Below, one piece after another: positions 44,022 through 53,779 of a stretch of DNA of 64,000 nucleotides (position 1 is the stretch's first letter; the number at the start of each line of letters is the position of its first letter). The position numbers and the translations under genes were made by a program. The notes beneath the pieces are model-generated. The model saw only the letters and a program-made list of their open reading frames with translations, did not search any database and was not told where the DNA came from. Source of the DNA: Acidobacteriota bacterium (GTDB taxonomy: Bacteria > Acidobacteriota > Thermoanaerobaculia > Multivoradales > J023); assembly GCA_029263395.1 (NCBI GenBank), contig JAJCXO010000121.1:17848-81847 (forward strand), read 5' to 3'.

Positions 44022-45295
44022 CTACCAAACGATGGATACTTGGCGGCCTGGTGGCGGTGGTGGCGACGGCTGGACATTGGGCTTATCACTACAAGCCACG
44101 AAGTCGACCCGCAGCGCCGTGGAGTGACTCGCGGGTTGCCGGTCTACTCGGCAATAGTGATTTTCCGGCCGCGGTCTGGGTGCCCTATCCACACCAGAAC
44201 TTGGCTCACCTGCGTGAAATCGCCGGCACCGAGCCCAGTACTTTGCGAGCGGTCGCCCGTCTGGCCGGGTTGCCGGCGCCTGCATTGCCGACGTTTGGGC
44301 CCTTGGCCTTGCCGCCCTCGTCGGAGATTGCGGTTGCGTCGGATGAGACCGGTGAGCGTTTTGCTGTGCTTGCCCAGGTTTATCCCGCCTTTGCTGGATT
44401 TGCCAAGTTGGCGGGGCGGTTGGCTGGGAATCCCTGGCTGGCCGGCGGCGAGATCGTGGTGGATGGCAGCACGGCTGACGTGTCCTGGGACGGGAATCTC
44501 TGGATGGTGGTTTCCAGCGGGTTGTCGCCCGATGTGCTGCTGCGGGAACGCAGTGAGTCGACAGACTCGACGGTCAAAGAGCTGGCTAGCGAGAAGGGAA
44601 TCGGCTGGATACAGGTTCGCCAGGCGGTCGACCCGCTGCCGGCAGGACTTTACCGATTGTGGGAAGACGCTAGAGGGATCGGAATCGTCTCCAATACCGG
44701 TATCTCCGAATCTGCGCCAGCAGCCATCGGCGATCAAACGTTGGTGGATCGATTCCAGAATATCGGTTTGTTCCTCTTGGTCTTCTCAGGTGGTCTTGAA
44801 GCCCTGGGAGAGCCTGCTCAGGCTTTGGCCTTTTTTGATCAGGTGGAGGACAAGCTCAAGGAACTGCCGCGGATCGCTTCCTTACACGAGCCCGGAACCG
44901 AGCGCTGGTCGTTGCCAGGCGAGAGCTTGTTGCAACTCGCCGGGCGAGAGCCCCGAACGTCGGACGAAGGCTCGTGGGCGGTCGCGGCGCTCGATCGTGC
45001 CAGTCTCGAGCAAGCTCGCGACGTCGCACCACTACTCGATCGGCTGAGCGGTGATCCGCTAGCGTGGGGATTGTGGCTCGATCTCGAGGGCGGCTTGGTG
45101 GAGGTGGAGCGCATTGCACAGCTGCTCAGCGAAGTACCCATCGTGCCCCGTCGCCGTGTCGAGCGTTGGAGTGATGCGCGGAGGGTGCTGCTGCCGCTGG
45201 CGAACCGCTACTCGCACCTGGAGGCGGTTGTCACCGAGGAGCCTCGCGTGTTCGAACTGCGTCTGGCTTTCAAGCAGTCCGAAAAGCAACCGTAG
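44018..45295 (+). CDS. Membrane-anchored protein of unknown function
   Basis: 425 residues with one N-terminal helix (WILGGLVAVVATAGHWAYHY) and the remainder predicted periplasmic. The body alternates hydrophobic beta segments with Ala/Leu-rich helices (FPAAVWVPYPHQNLAHLREIAG, GERFAVLAQVYPAFAGFAKLAGRLAGNPWLAG, LWMVVSSGLSPDVLL). I do not recognise it; the layout recalls DUF3352-type proteins but I cannot confirm that. ATGA overlap with the glycosyltransferase suggests co-translation. Confidence 0.7.
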   Translation: MTTKRWILGGLVAVVATAGHWAYHYKPRSRPAAPWSDSRVAGLLGNSDFPAAVWVPYPHQNLAHLREIAGTEPSTLRAVARLAGLPAPALPTFGPLALPPSSEIAVASDETGERFAVLAQVYPAFAGFAKLAGRLAGNPWLAGGEIVVDGSTADVSWDGNLWMVVSSGLSPDVLLRERSESTDSTVKELASEKGIGWIQVRQAVDPLPAGLYRLWEDARGIGIVSNTGISESAPAAIGDQTLVDRFQNIGLFLLVFSGGLEALGEPAQALAFFDQVEDKLKELPRIASLHEPGTERWSLPGESLLQLAGREPRTSDEGSWAVAALDRASLEQARDVAPLLDRLSGDPLAWGLWLDLEGGLVEVERIAQLLSEVPIVPRRRVERWSDARRVLLPLANRYSHLEAVVTEEPRVFELRLAFKQSEKQP

Positions 45296-45457
45296 AAACA
45301 GGTCAGCGGGAGAGAATCGAGGACTTGTGGTAGCTTCTAAGCTAAGCTAGCATAGGATATTCTAAGATTCATCCTAGGTAGGCAGATCATCATCCGTTGA
45401 CAGCAGACCGACCCTTTTACCGGGATCACCCACTGAGCAAACCTGTAAGACACCGTC

Positions 45458-46378
45458 ATGTTGTTCATTAGCTGTCCAAGTCAGGCCAAGACGCGTCGTA
45501 CCTTTGAGCAATTGCGAGATGCGGCGATGGTCGCAATCGAGGACGGACGCCTCACCGACGCCCTTGGGTTGTGCGAGCGTGCGCTCGCCCAGGCTCGCGA
45601 ACGGGGTGCTCAGGATCTTGTCGATCTGGCCGTCTGCAACCGCAGCGCGGTTTTGATCACCCTCGGGCGCGAACGCGAAGTGATGCCAGAGCTTCGCCAG
45701 ATTCTGCTGCGCAGCTCGGATCCGAAGATGTGCTCGGTCGCAGCCTACGACCTCTCTCGGGCTCACGAGCGAATCAAGGAATACAAGAAGGGTCTCTTCT
45801 ACGGTCGTATCGCACGGGATCGTGCCCTGCCAACAGGCCGCGATGATCTCCTGGTGGGTAGCTACAATCAGATCGGTAATTGTTTGATGTCGGACAGCTT
45901 CTTCGCCGAGGCAGCCGCTGAATACCATTACGCGATGGAACTGTTGCCCGCCGAGCGTTCTGTGTCTCAGGCGTTGGTGACGGCGAACCTGGGTTACTGC
46001 CACATGATGCAAGACCGAGTCCGCGAAGGGATGGCTTTGTCATTTCGAGCACTTCGCTGGTTCCGCAGCTTGGGAACCAGGGTTTACGAAGCCTGGCCGC
46101 ATCTCGACCTCTGTTACGCCTATCTCGAGTTGGGGCGCCCGACCCGAGCATGGCGCCATGGCCGCAAAGCTCTGGCAATCTCCGAAGAGACCGGCGAAGC
46201 CGAGTGTCTCAAGAACGCCCTCTTCTTACTTGGTGAGACCGAGCGCACTGCGGGGGATCTCGAGGCTGCTCACGTCTACTTCGCGAGGCTGCAAAAAGAG
46301 TTCTACGCCGACGCACCACAAGTGGTCGATCTGATGGTTCAGGTCGGGCTGCGAAAAGTCGTCAATCTTCGGGCTTGA
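45458..46378 (+). CDS. TPR-repeat protein
   Basis: 306 residues made of TPR-like helix pairs throughout (AMVAIEDGRLTDALGLCERALAQARERG, LVGSYNQIGNCLMSDSFFAEAAAEYHYAMELL, ALVTANLGYCHMMQDRVREGMALSFRALRWF, HLDLCYAYLELGRPTRAWRHGRKALAI). No signal peptide. The pattern is like the TPR half of SARP/Rap-type regulators but no effector domain is attached. No strong ribosome site precedes the ATG, and 162 bp of AT-richer sequence lies upstream. Partner unknown. Confidence 0.75.
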   Translation: MLFISCPSQAKTRRTFEQLRDAAMVAIEDGRLTDALGLCERALAQARERGAQDLVDLAVCNRSAVLITLGREREVMPELRQILLRSSDPKMCSVAAYDLSRAHERIKEYKKGLFYGRIARDRALPTGRDDLLVGSYNQIGNCLMSDSFFAEAAAEYHYAMELLPAERSVSQALVTANLGYCHMMQDRVREGMALSFRALRWFRSLGTRVYEAWPHLDLCYAYLELGRPTRAWRHGRKALAISEETGEAECLKNALFLLGETERTAGDLEAAHVYFARLQKEFYADAPQVVDLMVQVGLRKVVNLRA

Positions 46379-46395
46379 GGACAGCGAGGTCGAAT

Positions 46396-47766
46396 ATGGC
46401 GCCATCTAGATCAGCGAGTCTTCATACGAGATCTATCCGGGGAGTGTTCTTCCTCTTCGGGTTTTTGGCACTATGGCTCAGTAGTCCGTGCCTGGCGGCC
46501 GACGATCGTCAGCTGGTACTCGGTCCGGACGGTACGGTATTTCGACTCTACGAAGGCACGTATGGCGAGCTTTTTCCAGAGGGCATGGAGGCAAGTGCCT
46601 CTCATCCCGTGTTGGCACTCGACATCTTGTATGCGGAGGGCGCTCAGGAACGGCATCTGGTGCCCGGTACCGAGAGTGCCGACGTCGACCGTTCTTCGTC
46701 GATTGTGTTCGAGAAGAATACGGGCGTCTACGTCCTTTGGGAAAGCCTGTTCAACGATCTCCACCCGTTACTCAACCTGACCAGCTTCGACGGAGTGGAG
46801 TGGTCGGATGTGATCGAGATCGCCAACGGCCCCTTCGCGATCAAGGGCTCTCCCGAGTTGGTGGTCACTCGCGAGCAGAGTCGTGGTTTTGAGTCTCAGC
46901 AACATCGTACGACGTTACATGTCACATGGTGGCAAGAGGCCGGTGGTAGCGTACATAAGCGGTATGCCCCGATCTTCATCTTGGACGGTAGGTATAGCGG
47001 TTGGTCACCTGTAGTTGATCTCGCGGCTTACGTCGTCTCCGAAGGTGATCCCTTTCTGGCTCCGGTTCCGGGACTCGAATACGCTCTCAGTCTGCGTCCG
47101 GGACGAGATGATCGGACCGTGGTCGCCGGCTTCCTCAATCCTCAGACACACCGCCTGAATACCTTGCAGATCGAGGTGCTACCGCAGGTTCTGGGCAACA
47201 TGGCTGATGATGCTCGAGCCCAGATCATCATTCTCGGCAGTAGGGCAACCACGCTCCAAGATTTAGGGCATGCGGTCGAAAGTCGAATGCTCGACTTCGG
47301 TTCCGAGTTCCACCATGCGACCTTGGCTTACATGGCGGCGCAAGTGCGGGCAGGGATCGAGTCGTCGCTCGAAGAGTTGACCGACGGTGGTATCTCGAGC
47401 ATCGCTGATGAAGCTCGAGCCCAGATCATCATTCTGGGATCTCAGTTCGGACCTGACGGGTTGGCAGATCGCGGCGATCCTCAGATTCTAGAGATTGGGC
47501 AGTCGGCGAGTGGTGGTGAGCCGTATCAATATCTCAAAGTTTCCATGATCTCTGATCGCGCAGCTCCCGAGGTTGCAGGGCCGGCCAAGCTTGTGCTCTC
47601 CGAAAGTGGGCTCAACCTGGTCGTGACCTGGGAGGATGGACGACGAATTTACTATCGCGAGAGTGTTGCCGGGGATTGGAGTGAGCCGAGTTTCATCGAG
47701 CTGACAGACGATCTCGACCGTGAGACGGCCTACCGGATGCTCGAAGAACGCGTCAGCACCGACTAG
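46396..47766 (+). CDS. Exported protein of unknown function with an internal duplicated segment
   Basis: 456 residues from the ATG at 46396 (GAGGT upstream); a TTG start at 46375 is possible. Signal peptide GVFFLFGFLALWLSSPCLAA. The body has beta-propeller-like strands (RSSSIVFEKNTGVYVLWESL, HVTWWQEAGGSVHKRYAPIF, LNLVVTWEDGRRIYYRESV). The segment ADDARAQIIILGS recurs as ADEARAQIIILGS 68 residues later, with near-identical DNA (around 47203 and 47407), so about 200 bp was probably duplicated and has diverged. Family not recognised. Confidence 0.72.
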   Translation: MAPSRSASLHTRSIRGVFFLFGFLALWLSSPCLAADDRQLVLGPDGTVFRLYEGTYGELFPEGMEASASHPVLALDILYAEGAQERHLVPGTESADVDRSSSIVFEKNTGVYVLWESLFNDLHPLLNLTSFDGVEWSDVIEIANGPFAIKGSPELVVTREQSRGFESQQHRTTLHVTWWQEAGGSVHKRYAPIFILDGRYSGWSPVVDLAAYVVSEGDPFLAPVPGLEYALSLRPGRDDRTVVAGFLNPQTHRLNTLQIEVLPQVLGNMADDARAQIIILGSRATTLQDLGHAVESRMLDFGSEFHHATLAYMAAQVRAGIESSLEELTDGGISSIADEARAQIIILGSQFGPDGLADRGDPQILEIGQSASGGEPYQYLKVSMISDRAAPEVAGPAKLVLSESGLNLVVTWEDGRRIYYRESVAGDWSEPSFIELTDDLDRETAYRMLEERVSTD

Positions 47767-47814
47767 GCTGCTCGGTTTTCCATCCCATAGGTGGAAGGTC
47801 TAAGAGATCCGTGA

Positions 47815-47843
47815 TTGACAGCTGGGAAGAGTATCCCTTAACC
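47815..47843 (+). promoter_or_regulatory. Candidate promoter of the yceD-rpmF-fatty-acid operon
   Basis: A perfect TTGACA at 47815-47820 is followed after 16-17 bp by CTTAAC/TTAACC, a weak -10. It lies about 40 bp before the yceD start, in the only gap that could hold a housekeeping promoter. Confidence 0.4.
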
Positions 47844-47883
47844 TCTGTCCCCCTTGGTTCGAGGATGGTTGTGAGGACAAGTT

Positions 47884-48429
47884 ATGAAAATCCGCCTCGA
47901 CCAGATTGGCGAGTCCTTTGATTGGCAGGAGACACTTTCGTTGTCTGTCGCTGATTTGGGTCGTCCTGAATTGGTCGAACTCGGCGACATCCGATGCCGT
48001 GGCAAGATCAGCCCAGTTTTAGAAGACCTACTGCTCCACGCTAAGCTGTCGTACGAACAGACGCTCTGTTGCATGCGGTGTTTGGAACCGGTTGCTGACT
48101 CGGTGTCGACCGAACTGAGTCTATTACTGGACTCGAGAGGCAAAGCAAGAGCAGATTCGGAAGAAGACGAGCTTGAGTTGCAAGTGTCCGAACTCAGCGT
48201 GCTCGTTGTCAAGAATCAGAATTTAGATACCCAGCCCATGATCATCGAACAAGTACAACTCGCGGTTCCTATGAAACCCTTGTGTAGGGATGATTGTGCC
48301 GGACTCTGCGCGAAATGCGGCGCCGATCTCAATCGTGGACTTTGCGAGTGTGAAGAAGCCGTGGATCCCCGGTGGGGAGCTCTGGCAAGCTTGAAGCGCG
48401 GGTCATCCGATGGGCCGGTTAGGCACTAA
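47884..48429 (+). CDS. yceD: YceD/DUF177 family protein, 23S rRNA accumulation protein
   Basis: 181 residues. LCCMRCLEPVADSVSTELSLLL and the C-terminal zinc-ribbon-like run CRDDCAGLCAKCGADLNRGLCECEE with PRWGALASLK are diagnostic of DUF177. The family is linked to ribosome biogenesis (23S rRNA accumulation) and almost always precedes rpmF, as it does here 68 bp downstream. Confidence 0.94.
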   Translation: MKIRLDQIGESFDWQETLSLSVADLGRPELVELGDIRCRGKISPVLEDLLLHAKLSYEQTLCCMRCLEPVADSVSTELSLLLDSRGKARADSEEDELELQVSELSVLVVKNQNLDTQPMIIEQVQLAVPMKPLCRDDCAGLCAKCGADLNRGLCECEEAVDPRWGALASLKRGSSDGPVRH

Positions 48430-48497
48430 CTCAAGTCAAAAGCTCCATAGTCGCGGTTGATGTGTCGACCCGGCTCGATGAAAGAGAGGTTTGAACC

Positions 48498-48683
48498 ATG
48501 GCGAATCCGAAACGACGTCACTCAAAAGCTCGGCGAGACAGACGACGAGCGCACGATTTTCTCACTCGGCCCGGCACGTCGGTCTGCACCAACTGTGGAG
48601 AAGTCAAGCTGCCGCATCGCGTTTGCGGCAGTTGTGGGCAATACCGCGGCCGTGAGGTGATCGAGGTGAAGGACAAACTGTAG
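48498..48683 (+). CDS. rpmF: 50S ribosomal protein L32
   Basis: 61 residues: [20 protein letters not shown], then [26 protein letters not shown]. All four zinc-binding cysteines are present, so this is the zinc-carrying (C+) form. AGAGAGG precedes the ATG. It sits between yceD and plsX in the conserved order. Confidence 0.98.
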   Translation: MANPKRRHSKARRDRRRAHDFLTRPGTSVCTNCGEVKLPHRVCGSCGQYRGREVIEVKDKL

Positions 48684-48728
48684 TCGATTCGCCGCGTCGC
48701 ATCGCTCATTGCGAGCCGCGGATTTTCC

Positions 48729-49751
48729 ATGCAGATCGCAGTCGACGCCATGGGCGGCGATCACGCGCCCCGTGCGGCGGTCGAAGGCGCCTATCAGGCT
48801 GCCGTCGAAGGCACGCAAATCGTACTGGTCGGTGATCGTGCGCGCCTTGAATCGGAGCTCGAGTCCTTCGGCGAACGGCCGAGGTTGCTCTCGATAGAGC
48901 ACGCCGCCGAGGTGGTCACGATGGAGGATCGACCGACGGCGGTACGCAAGAAGCGCCAGTCGTCGATCCGAGTTTGTGCTCGGCTAGTCAAAGAGGGGCG
49001 TGCCCACGCGGTAGTCAGCGCCGGCAATACCGGCGCGGCAATGATTGCTGCCAAGACCGTTATCGGCTCGATTCCGGGGGTAGATCGTCCAGCGTTGGCG
49101 GCGGTATTCCCAGTCCTTGGCGGTCGTACGGTGGTGCTTGATGTCGGGGCCAACGTCAGCGCCAAGGCGGGGCATCTGCGCCAATTTGCGGTCATGGGTC
49201 ATTTTTACGCTCAGGACGTCCTGGGGACACCAGCGCCACGGGTTGGCTTGATGTCAGTGGGTGAGGAAGAAGGCAAAGGTACGGACCTGGCACGGGAAGC
49301 TTTCAAAGTGTTACAGCGAACCGGACTCAACTTCGTCGGCAATGTCGAGGGCGGTGACGTCTTCAGCGGTGAAGTCGACGTCATCGTCTGCGATGGTTTT
49401 GTCGGCAATGTCTTGCTCAAGAGTGGTGAATCATTGGCTGGCTATCTGGGATCTTTGATGCGGGATGCATTGCAGGGTAGTTGGAGGAGCCGGTTGGGCT
49501 ATCTGCTAGCTAAGCCGGCGTTCGACGAATACCGTAAGAAGACACATTGGAGTGAGTATGGGGCGGTGCCGCTACTCGGCATTCGGGCGGGATTTTTCAT
49601 CGCCCACGGCCGCTCCAATGCTCGAGCGATCAGGAATGCTATCCAACGTTCGGTCGAATTCTGCGAAGCTGAGCTGCACCGCAAGATACGTCACAAGGTT
49701 GCCGAACTCCACGACCAAGAGAAGTCGTTGCTCGGCGATGGGTGGGAGTAA
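48729..49751 (+). CDS. plsX: Phosphate acyltransferase PlsX
   Basis: 340 residues: IAVDAMGGDHAPRAAVEGA, VVSAGNTGAAMIAAKTVIG, DVGANVSAKAGHLRQFAVMG and VICDGFVGNVLLKSGE are PlsX blocks. It makes acyl-phosphate from acyl-ACP for phospholipid synthesis. It starts 45 bp after rpmF and is followed by fabD after 27 bp; fabH, often between them, is absent. Confidence 0.97.
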   Translation: MQIAVDAMGGDHAPRAAVEGAYQAAVEGTQIVLVGDRARLESELESFGERPRLLSIEHAAEVVTMEDRPTAVRKKRQSSIRVCARLVKEGRAHAVVSAGNTGAAMIAAKTVIGSIPGVDRPALAAVFPVLGGRTVVLDVGANVSAKAGHLRQFAVMGHFYAQDVLGTPAPRVGLMSVGEEEGKGTDLAREAFKVLQRTGLNFVGNVEGGDVFSGEVDVIVCDGFVGNVLLKSGESLAGYLGSLMRDALQGSWRSRLGYLLAKPAFDEYRKKTHWSEYGAVPLLGIRAGFFIAHGRSNARAIRNAIQRSVEFCEAELHRKIRHKVAELHDQEKSLLGDGWE

Positions 49752-49778
49752 GGAACACAGTGCCAGTAGGAGAACACT

Positions 49779-50726
49779 ATGACACGCATCGCATGTATCT
49801 TTCCTGGACAGGGTTCGCAGAAAGTCGGCATGGGCCGTGAGTGGGCCGAGGCTTTTGTCGAGTCGAAGTCCGTGTTCGAAGAGGCTGACGAGGTCCTGGG
49901 CTTCAGTCTCTCGCGGCTGTGTTGGGACGGGCCGGAGGAAGATCTACAGTTGACAGCCAATACCCAACCGGCGATCCTCGCCTGTTCGGTGGCGATTTAT
50001 CGCGCTCTGGTGGAGCATGGATTTGCCGATTTCGAACCGGTGGCGATGGCCGGCCACAGCCTTGGCGAATATTCCGCTCTGGTGGCTGCCGGAGCCCTCG
50101 ACCTGGCGACCGCATTGCGATTGGTGCGGCGGCGTGGCGAATTGATGCAAGAGGCGGTTCCGGTTGGGGTTGGCGCGATGGCGGCGTTGATGGGTTTGGA
50201 AGCCGAGGTGGTTGACGAAGTGGCGGCGGAGGTGAGCGGTGATGAAGTCTGTGCGGTCGCCAACTTGAACTCACCTCTACAAACTGTCATCGCTGGCCAC
50301 AAGGCAGCGGTCGAGAAGGCGGTCGCGTTGGCCAAGGAGCGTGGTGCGCGAGTGGCAAAGATGTTGCCGGTGTCGGCGCCATTCCATTCTCCGCTGATGC
50401 GACCAGCGCGGGAAGGTTTGGAACCACTATTGAGCGCTGCCGAGATTCGCGATCCCGCGGTGCCGGTGGTGACCAACATCGATGCTGTGCCGGTGACGGG
50501 GGGCGACCAGATTCGTGCTGCGCTCGGACGTCAGGTTGACGGTCCGGTACGTTGGGTCGAGTCAATCCGTTGGATGATCGAGGAACGAGCCGCCGATACG
50601 TTCGTTGAAGTTGGCTTCGGCAAGGTGCTGAGCAGTCTCGGTCGACGAATCGACAAAGAGGTCCGATGGCTCGCGATGCCGGCGCCGATTGTAGTTGAGG
50701 AATTTTTGGAACAACTCCGAGGTTGA
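49779..50726 (+). CDS. fabD: Malonyl-CoA:ACP transacylase
   Basis: 315 residues. IFPGQGSQKVGMG opens the fold; the nucleophile Ser lies in AMAGHSLGEYSALVAAGAL, and the catalytic His in LPVSAPFHSPLM. It transfers malonate from CoA to ACP. AGTAGGAG precedes the ATG. Second enzyme of the operon. Confidence 0.97.
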   Translation: MTRIACIFPGQGSQKVGMGREWAEAFVESKSVFEEADEVLGFSLSRLCWDGPEEDLQLTANTQPAILACSVAIYRALVEHGFADFEPVAMAGHSLGEYSALVAAGALDLATALRLVRRRGELMQEAVPVGVGAMAALMGLEAEVVDEVAAEVSGDEVCAVANLNSPLQTVIAGHKAAVEKAVALAKERGARVAKMLPVSAPFHSPLMRPAREGLEPLLSAAEIRDPAVPVVTNIDAVPVTGGDQIRAALGRQVDGPVRWVESIRWMIEERAADTFVEVGFGKVLSSLGRRIDKEVRWLAMPAPIVVEEFLEQLRG

Positions 50727-50908
50727 GGTGCGTCGGGGGCTTCTGATCAAGGTTATCCTGGTGGAAACATCTCAAAGAGCACGCCTCCTACAGGTGCTGG
50801 TATAGACTTCGCGGCACACGCAACCCATAGAGCGGCAACCGTTGATCGCTCTCAGCGGGCAGGCCGCCAACGTTCCACAAGCCGTGAAGTATCGTCGTGA
50901 GGACTCCT

Positions 50909-51652
50909 ATGTTCAAACTGGATGGCAAGATTGCACTCGTCACGGGTGCCTCTCAGGGCATCGGCCACGCAATCGCACTGAGACTTGCGGCGCAAGGAGC
51001 GAGGGTTGTGCTGGCCGCCCGTGGCACAGAGAAGCTGGAATCCTTGGCGGAGGAGATTCGGGCAGCCGGTGGTGATGCGCTGCCATTCAGCCTCGATATC
51101 TCACGAGCCGAAGATGTGGGCTCACGCTTGCAACAGCTGCCGGCGGATTACGCCGACATCGATATTCTGGTCAACAATGCCGGGATCACTCGCGACAGCC
51201 TGATGGCTCGGATGCATCTCGAGCAGTGGAAAGAGGTGCTCGATACCAACCTCACCGGTAGTTATGCCGTGACGCGCGAGTTTGTTCGTGGCATGATGCG
51301 CAAACGGTGGGGGCGCATCGTGTTTGTGTCGTCCGTTGTCGGGCTAATGGGCAATGTTGGCCAAGCCAACTATGCTGCATCCAAAGCTGGAATGATCGGC
51401 TTGAGCAAGTCGTTGGCCCGCGAGCTGGGATCTCGCGGCATTACGTCGAACGTCGTCGCGCCGGGTTTCATCGAGACTGCGATGACCGAAGCCATGGATC
51501 AGCGGTCGCGCAAAGAGATGTCGGAGACCATCGTCATGCGCCGTTTCGGAGCCGTGGACGAGGTCGCGTCGACCGTGCTCTTCTTGGCCAGTCAAGAAGC
51601 TGGCTATATCACCGGTGAGGTGATCAACGTTTCTGGCGGGATGTACATGTAG
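50909..51652 (+). CDS. fabG: 3-oxoacyl-ACP reductase
   Basis: 247 residues from the ATG at 50909 (GAGGA 6 bases upstream); a GTG four codons earlier is less likely. Short-chain dehydrogenase with cofactor motif VTGASQGIGHAIAL, NNAGITRDSLMARM, and catalytic Ser-Tyr-Lys (SSVVGLMGNVGQANYAASKAGM). NITR and the C-terminal GEVINVSGGMYM are FabG-like. It reduces beta-ketoacyl-ACP with NADPH. A 182-bp gap upstream may hold a secondary promoter. Confidence 0.96.
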   Translation: MFKLDGKIALVTGASQGIGHAIALRLAAQGARVVLAARGTEKLESLAEEIRAAGGDALPFSLDISRAEDVGSRLQQLPADYADIDILVNNAGITRDSLMARMHLEQWKEVLDTNLTGSYAVTREFVRGMMRKRWGRIVFVSSVVGLMGNVGQANYAASKAGMIGLSKSLARELGSRGITSNVVAPGFIETAMTEAMDQRSRKEMSETIVMRRFGAVDEVASTVLFLASQEAGYITGEVINVSGGMYM

Positions 51653-51833
51653 TCTGTACTCGTTGCAATATCAAGTTCGCAAAGTCAGAGTGGCAGGTTT
51701 CTGGGTGACTGGTTCTGGATGGCGAAAATCGCTGATCCGAGGCACTTTGGTGATGTGGTTGGACTCCCCCGGACCGTTGTGCTAGAAACCGACACTCTCG
51801 TCCATCACATTCAACCTGGAGGTATTGGAGATC

Positions 51834-52079
51834 ATGTCCGCTGAAGACAAGGTCAAGAGCATTATCGCTGAGCAGCTCGGCGTCGAAGGCAGCGAAGTTA
51901 CTGCAGAAGCCAGTTTCACCGATGATTTGGGCGCTGATTCACTCGACATTGTCGAGCTCGTTATGGCGTTCGAAGAAGAGTTCGACATCGAGATCCCTGA
52001 CGAAGACGCCGAAAAGATCGTCAAGGTGAACGACGCTGTCTCGTACATCGCAGAACACGCCGGCAAATCCGACGACTGA
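51834..52079 (+). CDS. acpP: Acyl carrier protein
   Basis: 81 residues from the ATG at 51834 (GGAGGTATTGGAG upstream). The phosphopantetheine Ser lies in [14 protein letters not shown], and the acidic helix [13 protein letters not shown] follows. It carries the growing acyl chain. The 181-bp gap upstream, and the usual high expression of this gene, suggest an extra promoter. Confidence 0.98.
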   Translation: MSAEDKVKSIIAEQLGVEGSEVTAEASFTDDLGADSLDIVELVMAFEEEFDIEIPDEDAEKIVKVNDAVSYIAEHAGKSDD

Positions 52080-52182
52080 GCCGCGTTGCCGAGCCTAGCT
52101 GGCTTGGTACATCCGTATCAGTCTCTTAGATCCTCGGCTCGCGCCTAGCGAGTCGACAGCCTAGATATCGAGGAGTTGAGCT

Positions 52183-53439
52183 TTGAGCCATTGGCCCCGC
52201 CGCCGAGTGGTGGTGACTGGAGTCGGCCTGGTTTCGCCTCTCGGCATCGGTACCGAGCCCACCTGGGACGGACTGATGCAGGGAAAGAGTGGAATTGGCC
52301 CGCTGACCCGATTCGATGCGACGGATTATCCGGCGCGCATCGCCGGAGAGGTTCAGGGTTTCGACCCGCTGCTCTATGTCACTAATAGTAAGGACATCAA
52401 GAAGAGCGATACCTTCATCCATTATTGTCTGGCTGCTGCCCAGTTTGCGATGGAGGACTCGGGATTCGAGATCGACGATAACAATCGTGACCGAGTCGGA
52501 GTGATTGTCGGTTCGGGCATTGGTGGTCTGCCGATCATCGAGACCTGTCACCAGACGTTGCTCGATCGTGGTCCGAGCCGCGTATCACCGTTTTTCATCC
52601 CTGCCTTGATCGTCAACATGGCCGCCGGCCAAGTATCGATCAAGTACGGCGCACGGGGTCCGAGTTCTGCCCCAGCGACCGCCTGCACAACCGGTTTGCA
52701 CGCGGTGGGTGATGCCTTCCGGCAGATCCAGCTCGGTTTCGCAGACGCGATGTTGACTGGCGGTACCGAGGCTGTGTTGACGCCCCTCGCCTTTGCCGGC
52801 TTCTGTTCGATGCGGGCGTTGTCGACCCGCAATGACGAGCCCGAGGTGTCCTCACGTCCGTGGGACAATGATCGTGATGGCTTCGTCCTGGGTGAGGGAT
52901 CTGGGATCCTGGTGCTCGAGGAGCTAGAGGGCGCCTTGAAACGTGGTGCCAACATCTATGCCGAGATTATCGGCTACGGTATGAGCAGTGACGCCTATCA
53001 CATCTCGGCACCTGATCCGGAGGGTGGCGGCGCGGCGCGGGTGATGAAAGCAACGTTGGAAGATGCTGGTATTACCGCTGATAGTGTTGGCTACATCAAC
53101 GCCCATGGCACGTCGACTCGCCTGGGAGACCTCGCCGAGGTCAAAGCCATCAAGCAGGTGTTCGGGGATCATGCCGAAACGCTGGCGGTGTCCTCGACCA
53201 AATCCTCGACCGGCCATTTGTTGGGGGCAGCGGGTGGCCTCGAATCGGGGATTCTGGCGTTGGCACTGAAACATCAGGTGTTGCCAGCAACGATCAACCT
53301 CGACAACCCGGACCCGGAGGCGGATCTCGACTTTGTGCCCCACACCCCACGGGAAACCTCGCTCGAGGTCGCGTTGACTAATTCGTTTGGCTTCGGCGGC
53401 ACCAACGGCGCATTGATCATGCGCCGGTTCGATGGCTAG
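52183..53439 (+). CDS. fabF: 3-oxoacyl-ACP synthase II
   Basis: 418 residues, TTG start at 52183 with GAGGAG 9-10 bases upstream and RRRVVVTGVGLVSPLG immediately inside, the family start. Catalytic Cys in SSAPATACTTGLHAVGDAF, the two His in YINAHGTSTRLGD and SSTKSSTGHLLGAAGG. It condenses malonyl-ACP with acyl-ACP. Last gene of the operon. Confidence 0.97.
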   Translation: MSHWPRRRVVVTGVGLVSPLGIGTEPTWDGLMQGKSGIGPLTRFDATDYPARIAGEVQGFDPLLYVTNSKDIKKSDTFIHYCLAAAQFAMEDSGFEIDDNNRDRVGVIVGSGIGGLPIIETCHQTLLDRGPSRVSPFFIPALIVNMAAGQVSIKYGARGPSSAPATACTTGLHAVGDAFRQIQLGFADAMLTGGTEAVLTPLAFAGFCSMRALSTRNDEPEVSSRPWDNDRDGFVLGEGSGILVLEELEGALKRGANIYAEIIGYGMSSDAYHISAPDPEGGGAARVMKATLEDAGITADSVGYINAHGTSTRLGDLAEVKAIKQVFGDHAETLAVSSTKSSTGHLLGAAGGLESGILALALKHQVLPATINLDNPDPEADLDFVPHTPRETSLEVALTNSFGFGGTNGALIMRRFDG

Positions 53440-53522
53440 TACGAGAACCGTGGTGCTGAGACTGTGTTCAGCCTTGTGGCTGACCTATAGATGTCTGGGC
53501 TTCAGCTGAAGCTCGACCGCTG

Positions 53523-53624
53523 AGCTTGTGAAGTCGAGAGCTTGTGAAGTCGAGAGACTGTACAAGTCGAGAGACCGTAGAAGTCGAGAGACTGTAGAAG
53601 TCAAGACGGTGTAAAAGTCTCGAG
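53523..53624. repeat. Tandem array of six 16-19-bp units downstream of fabF
   Basis: Units read AGCTTGTGAAGTCGAG (twice, 16 bp), then AGACTGTACAAGTCGAG, AGACCGTAGAAGTCGAG, AGACTGTAGAAGTCAAG (17 bp) and a 19-bp diverged unit ending AGTCTCGAG. The 340-bp gap from fabF to the DUF2911 gene otherwise shows no gene. It could be an mRNA 3' feature or a slippage product. The start of the gap (53440-53522) shows no terminator with a U-tract. Confidence 0.75.
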
Positions 53625-53779
53625 CTGAGCGCGGCCACGCTCCCGCGCAGGCCGTATTGATCGGCGATAGACCTAGACTAGCGCTAGTGATGCGGAGCGC
53701 CAGATCTGCTGAGCGCGACCCTTGTTGACGCTAGAGCTACTGGACATTAGACCTGGATTAACGATAAAGGAGACGGATA

